Shown in pieces: positions 1-11,863 of a stretch of DNA of 64,000 nt. The DNA lies in assembly GCA_910589415.1 (NCBI GenBank), contig OU342633.1:18514858-18578857 (forward strand), written 5' to 3'. Source of the DNA: Malachius bipustulatus. Taxonomy: Eukaryota > Arthropoda > Insecta > Coleoptera > Melyridae. The notes beneath the pieces were generated by a model. That model did not search any database, was not told the origin of the DNA, and worked only from the letters and a program-made list of their open reading frames with translations. Every line of letters starts with the position of its first letter. Positions within the stretch are counted from its first letter, which is position 1. Made by a program: the position numbers and the translations under genes.

Positions 1-1525
1 TTCATTTACAAACATTTATCTGTTTTTTATACACCCAAATGATATTGATTTAGGCATAATGTGTAACAAACTGATTATAGAATGGTTGTTACGTGACCGT
101 GAGTTTTTTCTTGCTTAATAATAATTAACGACTAAAAATGAAATGCAAACAATAATTTTACTGTTTCTTATTTAATTGTACCTACTGATTGTATTAATCT
201 GTACTGATCAATATTAATTAGGATTCGATTAGGTTGTCAAGGTATAAGTTTGTCAAGATTAAAATGTCGGTTATCATATATTGTTTCTTCTGTAAATGTA
301 TAAGTAGGTACAGGGTATAATTATGTGAAAAAATTACAAATTTCCAATTTTTGACCATTCGCCATTTCGTTTCCATGAAAAAAACTCGAATAGTAAAATG
401 TTCAGGGTGACTTAATTTTGATGTTTTAATAGAGAATCTCCATAGCTACATGCAGATATAAAAAATAGACTGCGCATCCTTCATCTCTTTTTTTGATAAA
501 ACGTCAATGGTGATGGTGAAAACTAAAATTGGCTATCCTCTTTTGTGTTCGAGTTATTTACGAAAATTCCATATTCCGATTTGTCTCTCTGCCTCATTTA
601 TTAATAAAATAAGACATTCCACACATTCTTTAGACATCAGTTTTTTTGAAAGGCTTTGAGATAGTTTAAATTTTTTAATTATCATTAGAAAGTATTTTTT
701 TCTATTACAACGATAGGTATATTATATCATGTGGGGTTGATTTATTAATTTTGAATGCTTTTTTGAAAAACATATTTCTTTTTAATTCTTTTTTTTTTTG
801 TTAATAGCAAGGTGCAAAAAATACTAAAATGGTAAAATTTTAAATAGGATTAAACAATAATGAATCAATTTAAAACAAAACAACATACTTATTTATGCAC
901 AATGAATAATTAATTTTCTCACTAGTTCATGTTAATTATAAGTATGCAGTTGTAATGAAAGTTTGAACGGTCCACTAGATGGTGCTTCACAACACAATAG
1001 AAGAATTGCTAATGAATGCTTACCAAATATTTTTCAAAATAAGCAACCACTTTGGCGGATTTAGCAGTTTATAGATTTTTTTTGGGTTTTATAGACATAA
1101 ATTTCATGAAAAGTCAAATAATAATATGAACGAATTAAAAGACAATTTTATATGACTTAATTTACTTTCCCATGTTCACATACGTTAATGCCATCAAAAT
1201 ACACATTTCAAAATTATGTGGATTGTGTATCGCGCATAATGTTCAACATTTTGAAAATTTATTGTGAATAGGTTGTTTATTGTAGTATGTTGTTTTCTGT
1301 TTATTTATTTCCTATTATTTTTCTAGCCATGTTTAAGAGTTTACTATTTTAATATTTTTTTACACCCTGTATAAAAAATATTTTTTATCTCAAAAAAGCA
1401 ATGAAAATGAATAATAATATATTCCACATATGTATAATCTAAAAGATATTAATTAAGTATACCTACATATACAATAAAATTTAATAGCCTAATTATTTGA
1501 GAGATTTTATAATTGAAAGTTCATA
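1..1525. other. AT-rich intergenic DNA, no gene seen
   Basis: No reading frame with a recognisable domain was found. The stretch is rich in A/T runs and has an isolated ACACCCTGTATA near 1361-1374, which looks like the end of an old fold-back element of the kind seen elsewhere in the window. Confidence 0.6.
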
Positions 1526-1527
1526 TA

Positions 1528-2604
1528 CAGGGTGTTAACTACAACTAGTACAAAATAAAGGGGGTGATTCTACGATTTATTCTAAGAAAAATGATTTATA
1601 TTAAAATTATATTAATTATATTAAATTAATTAATTATATTATATTAAAACGCACTGTTTTAGAGATACAAGGTGTTCAAAAAAATTGTTTTTTCTTACTT
1701 TTTTGCGATACCTCAAAAACCATTTGAGCTACAGGCTCCAGCTTTTGTACAGATTTTTACATTAATAATAGCTATTTTTAGGGCTCTAAACTAATGTTCG
1801 AAGATATATTCCAGTAGTGGAGATTTTAGGGTTGCGTAAGGTTTCACCCCCCTAACTTTTATGGCACTGGAAAAATTGTCATTTTGAGAGCAAATTTCAA
1901 AGTGCCAATGTTTTTTACACAAAAAGTACTGGTCAAAAGCTGTAGAGCCACCGTTCTCCAGAAAAAAGGCATTTTATGATCAAAAACGTACAAAATTCAA
2001 CATGAACAGAAACAGAAATGTATTTATTTTATTTTATTTATTATGTTCTAGACGAAGTTGAAAACAATCTAGCTATAAGCAAAAGAAAAATAGGCGTGAA
2101 TTTGATATTGTGCAATGTTACAGTATGGAAAATTTTGAAAATAAATTTTTTGTTTTGTTGAATTCTGTACGTTTTTGATCAGAAAATCCCTTTTTCTCGA
2201 GAACGGTGGCTTCTACAGCTTTTAACCAAGGTGCTTTTTTGTGTAGAAAACATAGGCTCTTTGAAATTTGCTCTCAAAATGCCAATTTTTCCAGTTCCGT
2301 AAAAGTTAGGGGGGTGAAACCCTTACCCAACCCTAAAATCTCCACCACTGGCATATCTTAGAACATTAGTTTGGGGCCGTAAAATTAGCTATTATTAATG
2401 TAAAAATCTGTACAAAAGCCGGAGCCTGTAGCTCAAACGATTCTCGAGATATCGCAAAAAAAGTAAGAATTTTTTTAACACCTTGTATCTCGAAAACGGT
2501 GCGTTTGCGGACCCATTGCATACCATTGCATGCAAACCTTTCTTTTTAGAATAAGTCGTAGAATCACCTCCTTTATTTTGTACTAGTTGGTAGTTAACAC
2601 CCTG
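1528..2604. repeat. Fold-back (long inverted repeat) MITE with TA flanks
   Basis: The element begins CAGGGTGTTAACTACAACTA and ends with the reverse complement, allowing a few mismatches. Both ends are flanked by TA, as expected for a TA target duplication. The arms run inward about 470 bp (left to about 2000, right from about 2160) and leave a loop of about 160 bp. The small reading frames inside are by-products of the inverted structure. The architecture and parts of the arms resemble the fold-back at 48985-49640. The TA target site fits the Tc1/mariner superfamily, but that is inference. Confidence 0.8.
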
Positions 2605-2606
2605 TA

Positions 2607-5600
2607 TACGAGTACACATGGGTTCATAAATGCTTCATTTTCAAGATACTAAAAAAATTGCTTTTTCGTAAATATTTTAAATAAATCTTTTAACCAATTC
2701 TGTTATACATAAGCAGTGGTTTTCGTAATGATGAGGGGCTAATTTGGCCCGTTAACTTGATTAAACTTATTAAGTCCAGTGGTGTCCCGAGCGGCACCTT
2801 TACGAATATTTTTGACAAGAAAAAATGCGAGTCACAGTTTTTTAGAAATTTATATATTTTTTTGAATTAAACAGGAATAAAAATACCATTTTTTTTTCTT
2901 ATGAACTTCTTCGTATTGGTATATCGTGAATAAAAATACGCCAAGTATTTTGGAATAAGTGTACAATTCAATGAAGAGGCGGTTAAACGGTTATATTGAA
3001 GTCGAGGTAAGGCCATTGTTTTAAAGCAGAATTAAACAGAATTACAGGACAACTTTAATTTAAAAAATTAGTCTAGCTTCTTTTTTTGCAATAAGCAATG
3101 TTCTGATATCTTCAATGGTTAACGAGTTAGTGGCGAAATACCAAAGTCTTTTTCCACTAAAAAGTAGTTTTAATTTTTTTCTTTTGGGGGGGGGGGCACA
3201 CTTTAGAACTGATTACTGTGGTCCTGGTACATATTATACCTACCTCCACCAACAGTTCCTGAAGATCCGGAGTAAATATAAAATACTTCCTGTATATTCG
3301 TAGATAAGAGGAATCCGAAAATATTTTATATTAAACTGCCACCTGCGACTGTAAAATTTTTTGCCTCCAAGTGATACGGTTCTCCGTATATGAAGCGAAT
3401 AAGGTCGCCGTGACACACCCTGTATGTATATGGAATAAAAATGTTCATTTGATTTATTTTCTATCCATTAAAGGAAAAATTAAGTTAATAATAAGGTTTT
3501 TAGTGTAAATTTTTACTCACACGAATAATTAGCCGTGAATGACGTTGGTGAGAAATTATAACATTGGCAAGATTTTCTATGGTTTGAGAAAAATTACCTA
3601 TGTAAAAAATGAACGTAATTGGTAGGTATGTAGCTACCATTAATTGCCTATTTAATGCGAATGTGTTACATATTAGATAATTTAAGTACATACACCTACC
3701 TTATATAGGTACCTCTCGATTTCTTTTATACCAAAGAGTAAGATAAACTTACAACATTGTATTTGATTTATGCCACATTGTTGATTGTTCATAGAATATC
3801 CATTTTAGAAGAGACGAAGACAATTTTTCTCATCGTAGCAGGGGCATTTCTCAACGCAATGAATAATTTACGTAACCAGACCAAATTAAAGTTCAATACC
3901 AGACAACGTCATTAGATATCTGCCAAAAGAAGTAGAACAAAATTAAACAATTGAAAGTAAAAGAAATAACCACCTATTAATTATAACTGAACTGACAGGC
4001 GGTCCCAAATCATGTCGATTCAAGAAAATTATTTTCATTAAACCCTCTTAAGGACACGTTTCGATCGGAAACGTCGGAACTTTTAAATATGATAGAGTGG
4101 TATACCCTAGGGGAATGTGCTCGTACAGTTTAATTAACTTCACCAATTAGAGAAACGTTCTGCGTGATAATAATTATAATATCTAATTGACGATTGCAAA
4201 TTTGCCACTTTTTAAATACTGATTCTGGCTGTTTTCATGTAAGGTGTAACCTTGGTCGGTAAATTACTATTACAAATTTAATTGTGAAAAAGTGCTCGCA
4301 CTTTGGTGATTTCTTAAAAGGCTGATACATTATTTCAATCAGGAGCATTTCTCAAGGCACGTCGTGTTTCAGGTACCCAGGTTACAGTTGTTGTTAAAGT
4401 CGTTTAGATAAAGTTTTGCACCTATAAATCAAGCATTGCTGCCTGGGTAATTGTTTATTTAATGATTTATTTTGATAGGTATCGAAGGGTATTATAACAT
4501 TCTCTTTTCTTTTGTCTTATTTTATACATAATTCAGTTTTATGATGACTAAATAGTGCATAAATGTTGGCCGTGATAAAATACATGTCTCAATAATTCTG
4601 AATTAATTACGCTCATAAGTATTTGATAATATTTTGTTTTCAATGCCTTTGTCAAGTTAGAGTTGCGAAAAATGTTTCATATTAAGAATGCGCACAACTT
4701 CGCAATCAGAATCATTACTAATTTATTCTACATTAGAATAATATCCACCCAGCGAGAGTAATACTCGTATAAATAATAAAGGATTATAAATTGTACAAGC
4801 TAAATTACTACATACCATGTTTTCAGTACATTTTCTTGAATAAGATTTTTAATGAATGCTAATAATACACATATGTACTAATTTTGATTTTGCTTTTATT
4901 ATGCAAACAACTGCGGAGAGAAATATCCCAAAATTTCCATAAAGGCGCCCATCAGTCCTTAGGCTATACTGCTTACTCACTTTCAATAGTAACGGTAATC
5001 AATAGTAACGGACGCCTAGTTTAATCTACCAATATAAACTTTTTCAAATATTTATAAGACTGTAAACTTTCTAATTTAACAAAAAATGTTAATCTTCTAG
5101 GAACTTAGAAACTTCTTTAATATTCTATTCGTGCGATGCATTTTTTAAATCTACTTTGCTGGATAGCTTATTCCTATTTCTGCTATAAATTTCACTATAA
5201 TCCTCCAATATTTGATAAAACGTACAAAATATCAGAAAGCAAATCAAGGTTGTTCTTAAGTATTTTTTTTATTAAGTTGCTTTGATAACAATTTCGGTTC
5301 TCGATCTCAATTTTTCTAATCTCAAATACTCAGATCGTTATCAATTAATAGCTGATTATCTTACAAAAAAAAAAAAAACAATATCAGATATACGTCCATA
5401 TTCACAAACAATAATTTCCTAAATAATTACGTAATCAATCAACCCATCTCACTCTAACGCATAAAAACTGCATATCTTCATCCCATTTATTTAATAATTA
5501 TTTTCGAGATATTACAAGACAGAAATGCTTTGTGAATACGGGCCATAGTCCATAGGTCTTTGTAGTTTTTTCCTAAAATTTAAGATCTCTGAGAAAAATT

Positions 5601-6124
5601 TTATTTAGTTACAAATACATGGCATATTTTGCATAATATGGAATTTAATTTTTAATTGCAAGAACGAATAAGAAACATTCTCAGTTGTATTTTAAAATTT
5701 CGCATCTCCAATCTCCTATAGCAGAACAACGTTATTGAAAAACATTAACACCCAACAAATCAGTATTTGCCAAATACGATCATTCACTGAGCCTGATGAC
5801 TCATCCTACTTGTAGAGGATTCGTCTCCAATGCATGTAGTTGTCACATTAACAGTTGTATTTTTTTTAATATACATAATTTTTTCCATGTTTATTCTCTT
5901 GAACTTTTTGGATTTTTATTACCTAATGTATCTAAACATGCTATATTTCTTCTTCAGCAATTTTTTGAGAAACCCCCATAGCAGTGGAAGAAACAGTCGA
6001 TATTGTATCTTTACCCCTCGCAAATTTTTCGCTTTCTTTATAAAATTCTTAAATTTTTTGTTTATTTTCCTCTGTATAGGTATTAGTATTAACCACGATA
6101 TCTTTGCTATAGCAATGTGAATAA
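2607..6124. other. Intergenic, no gene seen
   Basis: Short open frames here show no domain. A run of about eleven G lies near 3186, and ACACCCTGTATG near 3414 is a likely orphan end of a fold-back element. A short MITE candidate at 5391-5546 is listed separately. Confidence 0.5.
5391..5546. repeat. Short MITE candidate with TATTCACAAA inverted ends
   Basis: The left end reads TACGTCCATATTCACAAA and the right end, read inward on the other strand, TATGGCCCGTATTCACAAAG. They form imperfect inverted repeats of about 18 bp around an AT-rich core. It has no coding content. The family is not assigned. Confidence 0.45.
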
Positions 6125-6644
6125 TGTAACAAACCCCCCCCTACCCCCGATGTTCGTCTAGAAAAAGCGGCTAGGACCTCCTCTCGTTGTGTTGTTTTCC
6201 TGTAGTCACCCTGGTTCTCGGATAGGGTATGCAAGAGTTCTGGAATCAAATGTTAAAGCACAAGAAAAACTATAAGATGTGTGTTACCGGACTTTCCTTT
6301 TTTTCCTTTTAAAAATTAAAGAATGAAATGATATCACTATTTCATATATGTTTCAGACTGGACTTCAGTTCATTCCTTACAATGAATCTTAAAATACCTT
6401 AATTATTAATTTTCTATTTGTTATTTACATTTTTTCCTTTTTAGGAATATTCCGTTTCTACCTTACAATAATTTATTCTCGCATTTTGCGTTTCATGTTA
6501 CCTTTTTATAAATGTTCAATTTTATCTTATAATAATTTATTTATTTATCACACTTTGGTGATTTAAAGTAGCTTTTCGCCTTGGATAATTTTTGTTTGCT
6601 TTATTTACTTGTCAATGGACCTTTCGGCACTGGCTTTGCAGTAG

Positions 6645-6652
6645 TATAAAAG
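6645..6652 (+). promoter_or_regulatory. TATA box in the candidate LTR
   Basis: TATAAAAG lies about 520 bp inside the candidate LTR, roughly 370 bp ahead of an AATAAA. This spacing is plausible for the U3-R part of an LTR promoter. Confidence 0.4.
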
Positions 6653-8048
6653 ACCTGTTTGCGTCATTTTGACCGTATTTTATTCTGTTGCTCTATTTCT
6701 ATGAGGACCATAAATTCCTTATAATAATGACGGTGTTTGTCGTGGTTACCTTCGTTTGAGTCTGGTTTGTATGGGACCTTTCGGGGTTGCCAGCTTGGGC
6801 AGTTTTTACTTGTTTGCTTGGATAGTTTTACTTCAATTTCAAGTTTGTGATTTTTACTGTTTTCCTGTTTCCTGATTTGACTAAGTCATCAATTTGCAGG
6901 TATGCTTTACCAAGATAATTTCCAGAACCTACGAGAGACGAAGGCAGCATCCCACTGACCTTCTCCCCCAGGCTACTATGTTCAAGTGAACATTGGTTTT
7001 ACGCGACTTACACAAAAATAAAAACACTGAAGGCATTCTCGCATTCATACACCTGCTGTAAGAAAAATACCTTTGATCACTTTGGATCGAGTTTACCGTA
7101 AAAGGCTATGCTCTGACATTACGGAACCCATTTTTGTTTGTGTTGGTTTTAACCCTTCATTTGTTTTCATTAATGTTATAAGTATACTACTCCAACTTTT
7201 GATGTAAACCTTCGTCTGTTTGGATTTGTTGTTTTTCGTTTTGAGGTTTTGAAAGGTTTTAGTTGGCAAAGTTCGGAATGAGGTACAAATTGATACTTAA
7301 CAAACAAACAAGAAATGAAGTTAAACTTCCCTTTGGTTAGTGAGGTGAAATAGGTACCTTTAGTTTTGTTTAGGCCTGTTGTTTATTTCAATTTCTGTGT
7401 GCACACTATTTTTGTTTAATTTATTGGATTTGGTTATCTATTTGTTTATACCTGTTTGTTGTTTTTGCTTTTACCTTTGATTTTGATTTTGAGACGTTTG
7501 ACTTTAATTTTCGGGGAGGAAATCGTTTAAACCTTTCGTGTTGAAAATTTGGTGACTAATTTGGCAACTATGTTACCCTTACTTTGGTGTTTGCGATTAG
7601 TGACAGCGCCGGGTGGAACCTTCAACGTTTGTGAATTGAGATATTGTAAAACGGGACTTTTATGGTTATTGCCTGGTAACACTCTCTTTCTACTACTTAC
7701 TATTTATTTACCTATCTACACAAAAATTAGTTTAATATTATTATTGACACAAATGTTTATATGAACCTGTTAGATTGGTGTCCGGAAGTTGACTTTGGTA
7801 GAAATCTAGAAGTCCAGGAGGCTCGGCGGTTAACGGTGGGCTTCCTGGTGGTGCTTGTTGCTCGTAGACGGGGCCTTCGTCGGCGGCTCCGAGCGATTCT
7901 CCGGGCGTTTGTTCTGACGAAGCCATCGGTCGGCCTCTAGCTGGTAACGGAGCGGTGTCGGTGTCGAGTTGGTCTAGCGGCGCTGATGTTGGATGAATTT
8001 TTGTAGGCAGGGCGGAATATTTACTTGGACTGATTGGATTTTGGAATC

Positions 8049-8270
8049 CGTTTATTATCACTGTATGATCTTGCGAAATATCAGGTGTATAAACGGGGGT
8101 TAAAAAGGAACGTTTATTATCACTGTATGATCTTGCGAAATATCAGGTGTATAAACGGGGGTTAAAAAGGAACGTTTATTATCACTGTATGATCTTGCGA
8201 AATATCAGGTGTATAAACGGGGGTTAAAAAGGAACGTATGATCTTGCGAAATATCAGGTGTATAAACGAC
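8049..8270. repeat. 62-bp tandem repeat, about 3.6 copies
   Basis: Units begin CGTTTATTATCACTG at 8049, 8111 and 8173, exactly 62 bp apart and nearly identical. The fourth unit, at 8235, lacks about 13 bp after CG and then diverges after TATAAACG. The high identity implies recent expansion or homogenisation inside the surrounding LTR-like element. Confidence 0.9.
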
Positions 8271-9591
8271 AGGTCGGAAAGAGAATCTCGAACTGTTTTT
8301 CTGCGTTATATTTCGTCCCTTTTTATACTGTTTTCGAAGGTTTCTTGTATTGTCCCATGCAGCGCCGATTTCTCTTCCCTTTGTAGAATGAATTGGTGGT
8401 GTGTGTTCGATTCTGGTCTTTAAGCTAACAGTGAATAGGGTTGCTGTCTACGTTGAGCTAGCTTTCTCTTCATTTTCTGGAGCTTTCCTTTGCTGGATTG
8501 ACGTGATTGTATTTTCATTCGATGCGTCTGTAATCAGGTTATAGATATGTGAATTTTCATTTACTTACCTTTATGTTTTCTAGGGGCTGCTATTGTTTTA
8601 TTCTGCAGGAAGTCGATTACAATAACGTTTTCGTTTGTCCTGGAGTTTTCTTCACTTTTCTCACTTTGTTTCACTTTACAGGTGTATTGTTTCCTACCTT
8701 ATTCATTTGTGTGAACTTTCGCTTTCGTAGAGTGTTTCCTTAGACTAGTTTCCTTTGTTTTGTTGATTACCTACCTTGTGCGTGGAATATTCCATGAGTT
8801 GAAATAATTTTCGCAGGTTTTCGTTTGAAATTTTCACACCCAGGGTGTGATACGTTACAATAAGGTATCCAGTATATCGCGGATAAACTCTTCAGTATGT
8901 TAATTTGAGGTCATTAAGGAGTCACAGAAAGATAATAAAAAATATTCTTATAAATTGAGATATATGGAGAGGTGAAGTTAAGGACGCCACTTCTTTCATA
9001 TTGACAATTTTGAAGAATTTGTTGAAGAAAACTCTTGTTTAAAATTTCAACAAAAACAAGTTCAAATGCACGGTTTTTGTTTACTTGAAACGCTATGAAG
9101 TTCAGTTCTTATATCCTAATGAAAAAAAAACTTGAAGTTAATTTCGTTTCATACAAATATTGACGGTGCTTTTGAAATGTCGTTTCAATGATATTTGAAA
9201 GGCCTTAATCTATTGATCAAGGAAATAAATTTTCTGAAATTGCCATTATTAAAGAAAATGGGTTTTCAATTTTACCTCATCATATCTCGGTTAAAGAATT
9301 ATTTTTCAATATTTTTGTATGAATCTTTGACAACTCCTCAGCAACGTACGAAAGCGTATGCCTCGGAAATATTAAATTCTTGTGAATGAGTCTAAAGTTC
9401 CGCCTCTTCTTTCAATTATGTTATTCCTCAGAAGAGTGAGATTTTCTCTTCAAGTCCTTATGCGCTTTTGGGTCATTACACATCTTTTCCTGGCTTGACT
9501 CGATACATGATGAAGTTGCGTGATGATGCTCTTTCAAATTATAAACGCACAGAAAATTTGCCTGACTATTCTTATTATAGGGATCTCCGTA

Positions 9592-10579
9592 GTTAGTTAG
9601 TTTAGCTTAGTTGTATAATGAGTGGGTCGATTAGTGACACCTCCACTGCGACCAAGTGGTCTATTGTGGCTCACACCTAAGTGCTTTACATCCATTCCAG
9701 CAGGCCACTGCTTTTTAAAAGGCTAATGACCTTAGATGGTGTGAATGTATCCAGATCTCTTGGAGAGAGAAGTACTCTTCCGAACGTTGAGTGTCTGGTT
9801 TTTCCCAAGGCGGGACAGTTGCATAGAACATGCTCTGCTGTTTTTACATCCTCCAGACACAGGCGACATTGTGCGTTATCGGCTAGGTTCATCCTGTGTA
9901 AGTGGTGGTTCACTTTACAGTGTCCTGTGTATAGGCCCATTAAGGCCCTTAGGTCAGTCCTTTTGAGCTCCAGTAGCTTTTTAGCTCTGTTTCTCGCTGG
10001 TCCCTCAATGAAGGTCTTAGAGTGAGTTAATCCTGGTAGAGTTTGCCAGTACCGAAGTACCTTATTTTCCGCCCAGGTGTTTATTTGGCTATATTTGAGG
10101 ATATACCAACAACCGATTTTGGTCCTGTAAATTTGGATTCGGTTCTTCTTCTGGCCAGCAGAGAGTCGGCTATTTCGTTCTCTCCAAGGCCGGAGTGACC
10201 TGGAATCCAGACCAGAGTCAAGTTATTGTTTTTAGCTATCTCATTGAGTGCTGTGTTTGACAGTTCCATACTAGTTTGGAGTTGCAACGAATGGAGCAAA
10301 GGGCTTTCAGGGCCGCTTGGCTATCTGAGAAGATTTTAATTGTTTTCCGCGTGCAGTGCATTTCATCCAGCATCTGCGCGCTGATTACAATGGCATAAAT
10401 TTCTGCCTGAAATATTGTTGCGTACTGGCCCAGGCTTGCGAAGAATTCTCTTCTTGACCCAGCGTCGTACGCTCCGGATCCAACTCCCGTTGGGGTCTTT
10501 CAACCGTCGGTGAACCACGTGAGGTCTGCTTTGAGGAGGTCGTTTGAGTCGCCCTCCCATTCGTCTCTGCTTGGAAAAA
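9592..10579 (-). mobile_element. 5'-truncated LINE 3' fragment (RNase H and zinc-finger tail)
   Basis: On the - strand this encodes an RNase H segment (LTLVWIPGHSGLGENEIADS, 10081-10299) and a C-terminal zinc-knuckle block (CRLCLEDVKTAEHVLCNCPA, 9686-9940). This order is typical of R1/Jockey-group LINEs with RNase H. Frameshifts separate the parts. The 3' end has a TAAGCTAAACTAACTAAC-like tail. The 11-bp direct repeat GGATCTCCGTA lies on both sides (9581-9591 and 10580-10590), which is a clean target-site duplication inside the host LINE. Joining across one copy restores the host frame (YYRDLR then NTALSAI). Confidence 0.85.
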
Positions 10580-10586
10580 GGATCTC

Positions 10587-11221
10587 CGTAATACCGCGCT
10601 GAGCGCTATAAGAAAGGAAAAATCTGCCTATCTTACGTTCCTATCCAAGAGTCCTAACTCTAGGAAATTTTGGAAGACTATTCACTCCCTAAATGTTAAG
10701 CCAGAGCCTGCAATGGAGATTCCTCATGGGTTGAGAGATCCCGGGGAAGTTAACAAGTACTTTCTATCGGTCTTTACACCTAAGAGTAATGGTCCTCAGA
10801 CTGCTGATTATTATAGAGCAAATAGAATTAATAGCGATCTTGGATTCCCTTTTGCCCTTCCTACTGCTGAAGAAATAGTCCACATTATAATGGTTATGAA
10901 ATGGGGGGCTGTGGGAGTTGACGGTGTGTCCGCTAGGATGCTACAATACTGTTTGGCAACTGTGCGGCCCTATGTTACACACATCATACATCATAAACAC
11001 ATGTTTATTGATTGGATATTTTCCTGAAGCCTGGAGGTGCTCTGTTGTTGTGCCTGTGCCCAAGGTGAAAACTTCTGAGGCCCTTAGTGATTTGCGCCCT
11101 ATAAGTATCCTTCCAGCCTTGTCTAAAAATCTAGAGAAAATAGTCTCGCGTCAAGTTTATGGGTATAAATGTTATTGGCAATGGGATAATTCCTGGATTA
11201 CAGTTTGGTTTTCGTAAGGTA
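10587..11221 (+). pseudogene. Reverse transcriptase N-terminal half of the host LINE
   Basis: This is the longest coding block of the host LINE. In order it carries a pre-RT helix (KFWKTIHSLNVKPEP), GVDGVSARMLQY, PEAWRCSVVVPVPK and LRPISILPALSK, motifs 0 to 2 of non-LTR RTs, and QFGFRK just before the insertion. At least two frameshifts lie near 11000 and 11160. It stops at the TA where the fold-back at 11224 begins. Confidence 0.8.
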
Positions 11222-11223
11222 TA

Positions 11224-11859
11224 CAGGGTGTCCCGTATCGTTATGTTCAAAATTCTTGAGCATATAGTAGGCTTAATGTTGAGCCCAAAAAACCCAAAAG
11301 TGACAGGTCTATCTTTATTCGTTACGAAGTTACAGGCCTAAGAAAATTATGACTAGTAAATAACAAGATTCAACTTTGTAAGCCACACAAATTGCCACAC
11401 ATGAGTAAACCGAAATAAACATTAGTAGAGGTTCCCCTGCTCATACGAAATGGCATTAGGATTCAAAAGGATGCGGCACCAGCATATTTCGGAATTGGTG
11501 TTTGTAACTAAATACCAGAGAGAAATTATTATTTGATCGTATTCAGCAAGCTGGTAAGAGATATTAGGTACGCGAAAAAAGACGAGAAAACTGTTACTTT
11601 TGCAATAAGCCTCCGAGCACAAGCTTGTATTCAGCAAGGAATAGGACATTTTTAACACATGATAAACTAAAGATTTGGTCAATAAAACACGTTTTATGTG
11701 GTTTTCAAAGTTAAATCTGGTATTTACTAGACATTATTTTCTTAAGCCTGTAACTTCGTAACGAATGCAGATAGACCTGCCACTTTTAGGTTTTTTAGGC
11801 TTAGAAATAAGCCTACTATATGCTCACAAAATTTGAACATAACGATACGGGACACCCTG
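11224..11859. repeat. Fold-back MITE, CAGGGTGTCCCGTATCG ends, TA target
   Basis: The termini CAGGGTGTCCCGTATCGTTA and their reverse complement bound a 636-bp element flanked by TA (11222-11223 and 11860-11861). Arms extend well inward, sharing for example the text around GTTACGAAGTTACAGGC. The central part contains an open - strand frame with no recognised domain. It lies directly beside the left end of the next fold-back, so it probably inserted into that element's TA flank. Confidence 0.8.
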
Positions 11860-11863
11860 TATA

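Larger units (their letters stand above)
6125..8859. mobile_element. Candidate giant solo LTR (2.7 kb)
   Basis: The segment starts TGTAAC, ends GTTACA, and is flanked on both sides by the 4-bp direct repeat ATAA (6121-6124 and 8860-8863). TG...CA-type termini with a 4-bp duplication are typical of Ty3/gypsy-like LTRs. A TATAAAAG box (6645) and an AATAAA signal (about 7016) lie in the expected order for promoter and polyadenylation in the + direction. No gag or pol coding is present, so a solo LTR left by LTR-LTR recombination is the simplest reading. At 2735 bp it would be unusually long. It contains a 62-bp tandem repeat and an open antisense frame of 106 codons (7741-8061) that I do not recognise. 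A non-autonomous element with similar ends is the alternative. Confidence 0.55.

Noticed and set aside
7549..7764. 71-codon + strand frame with hydrophobic C-terminus in the long LTR candidate
   Set aside because: AT-rich hydrophobic reading typical of chance frames; no gag-like feature.
9745..10025. Overlapping + strand frames across the LINE fragment
   Set aside because: They are antisense shadows of the zinc-tail and RNase H coding on the - strand.
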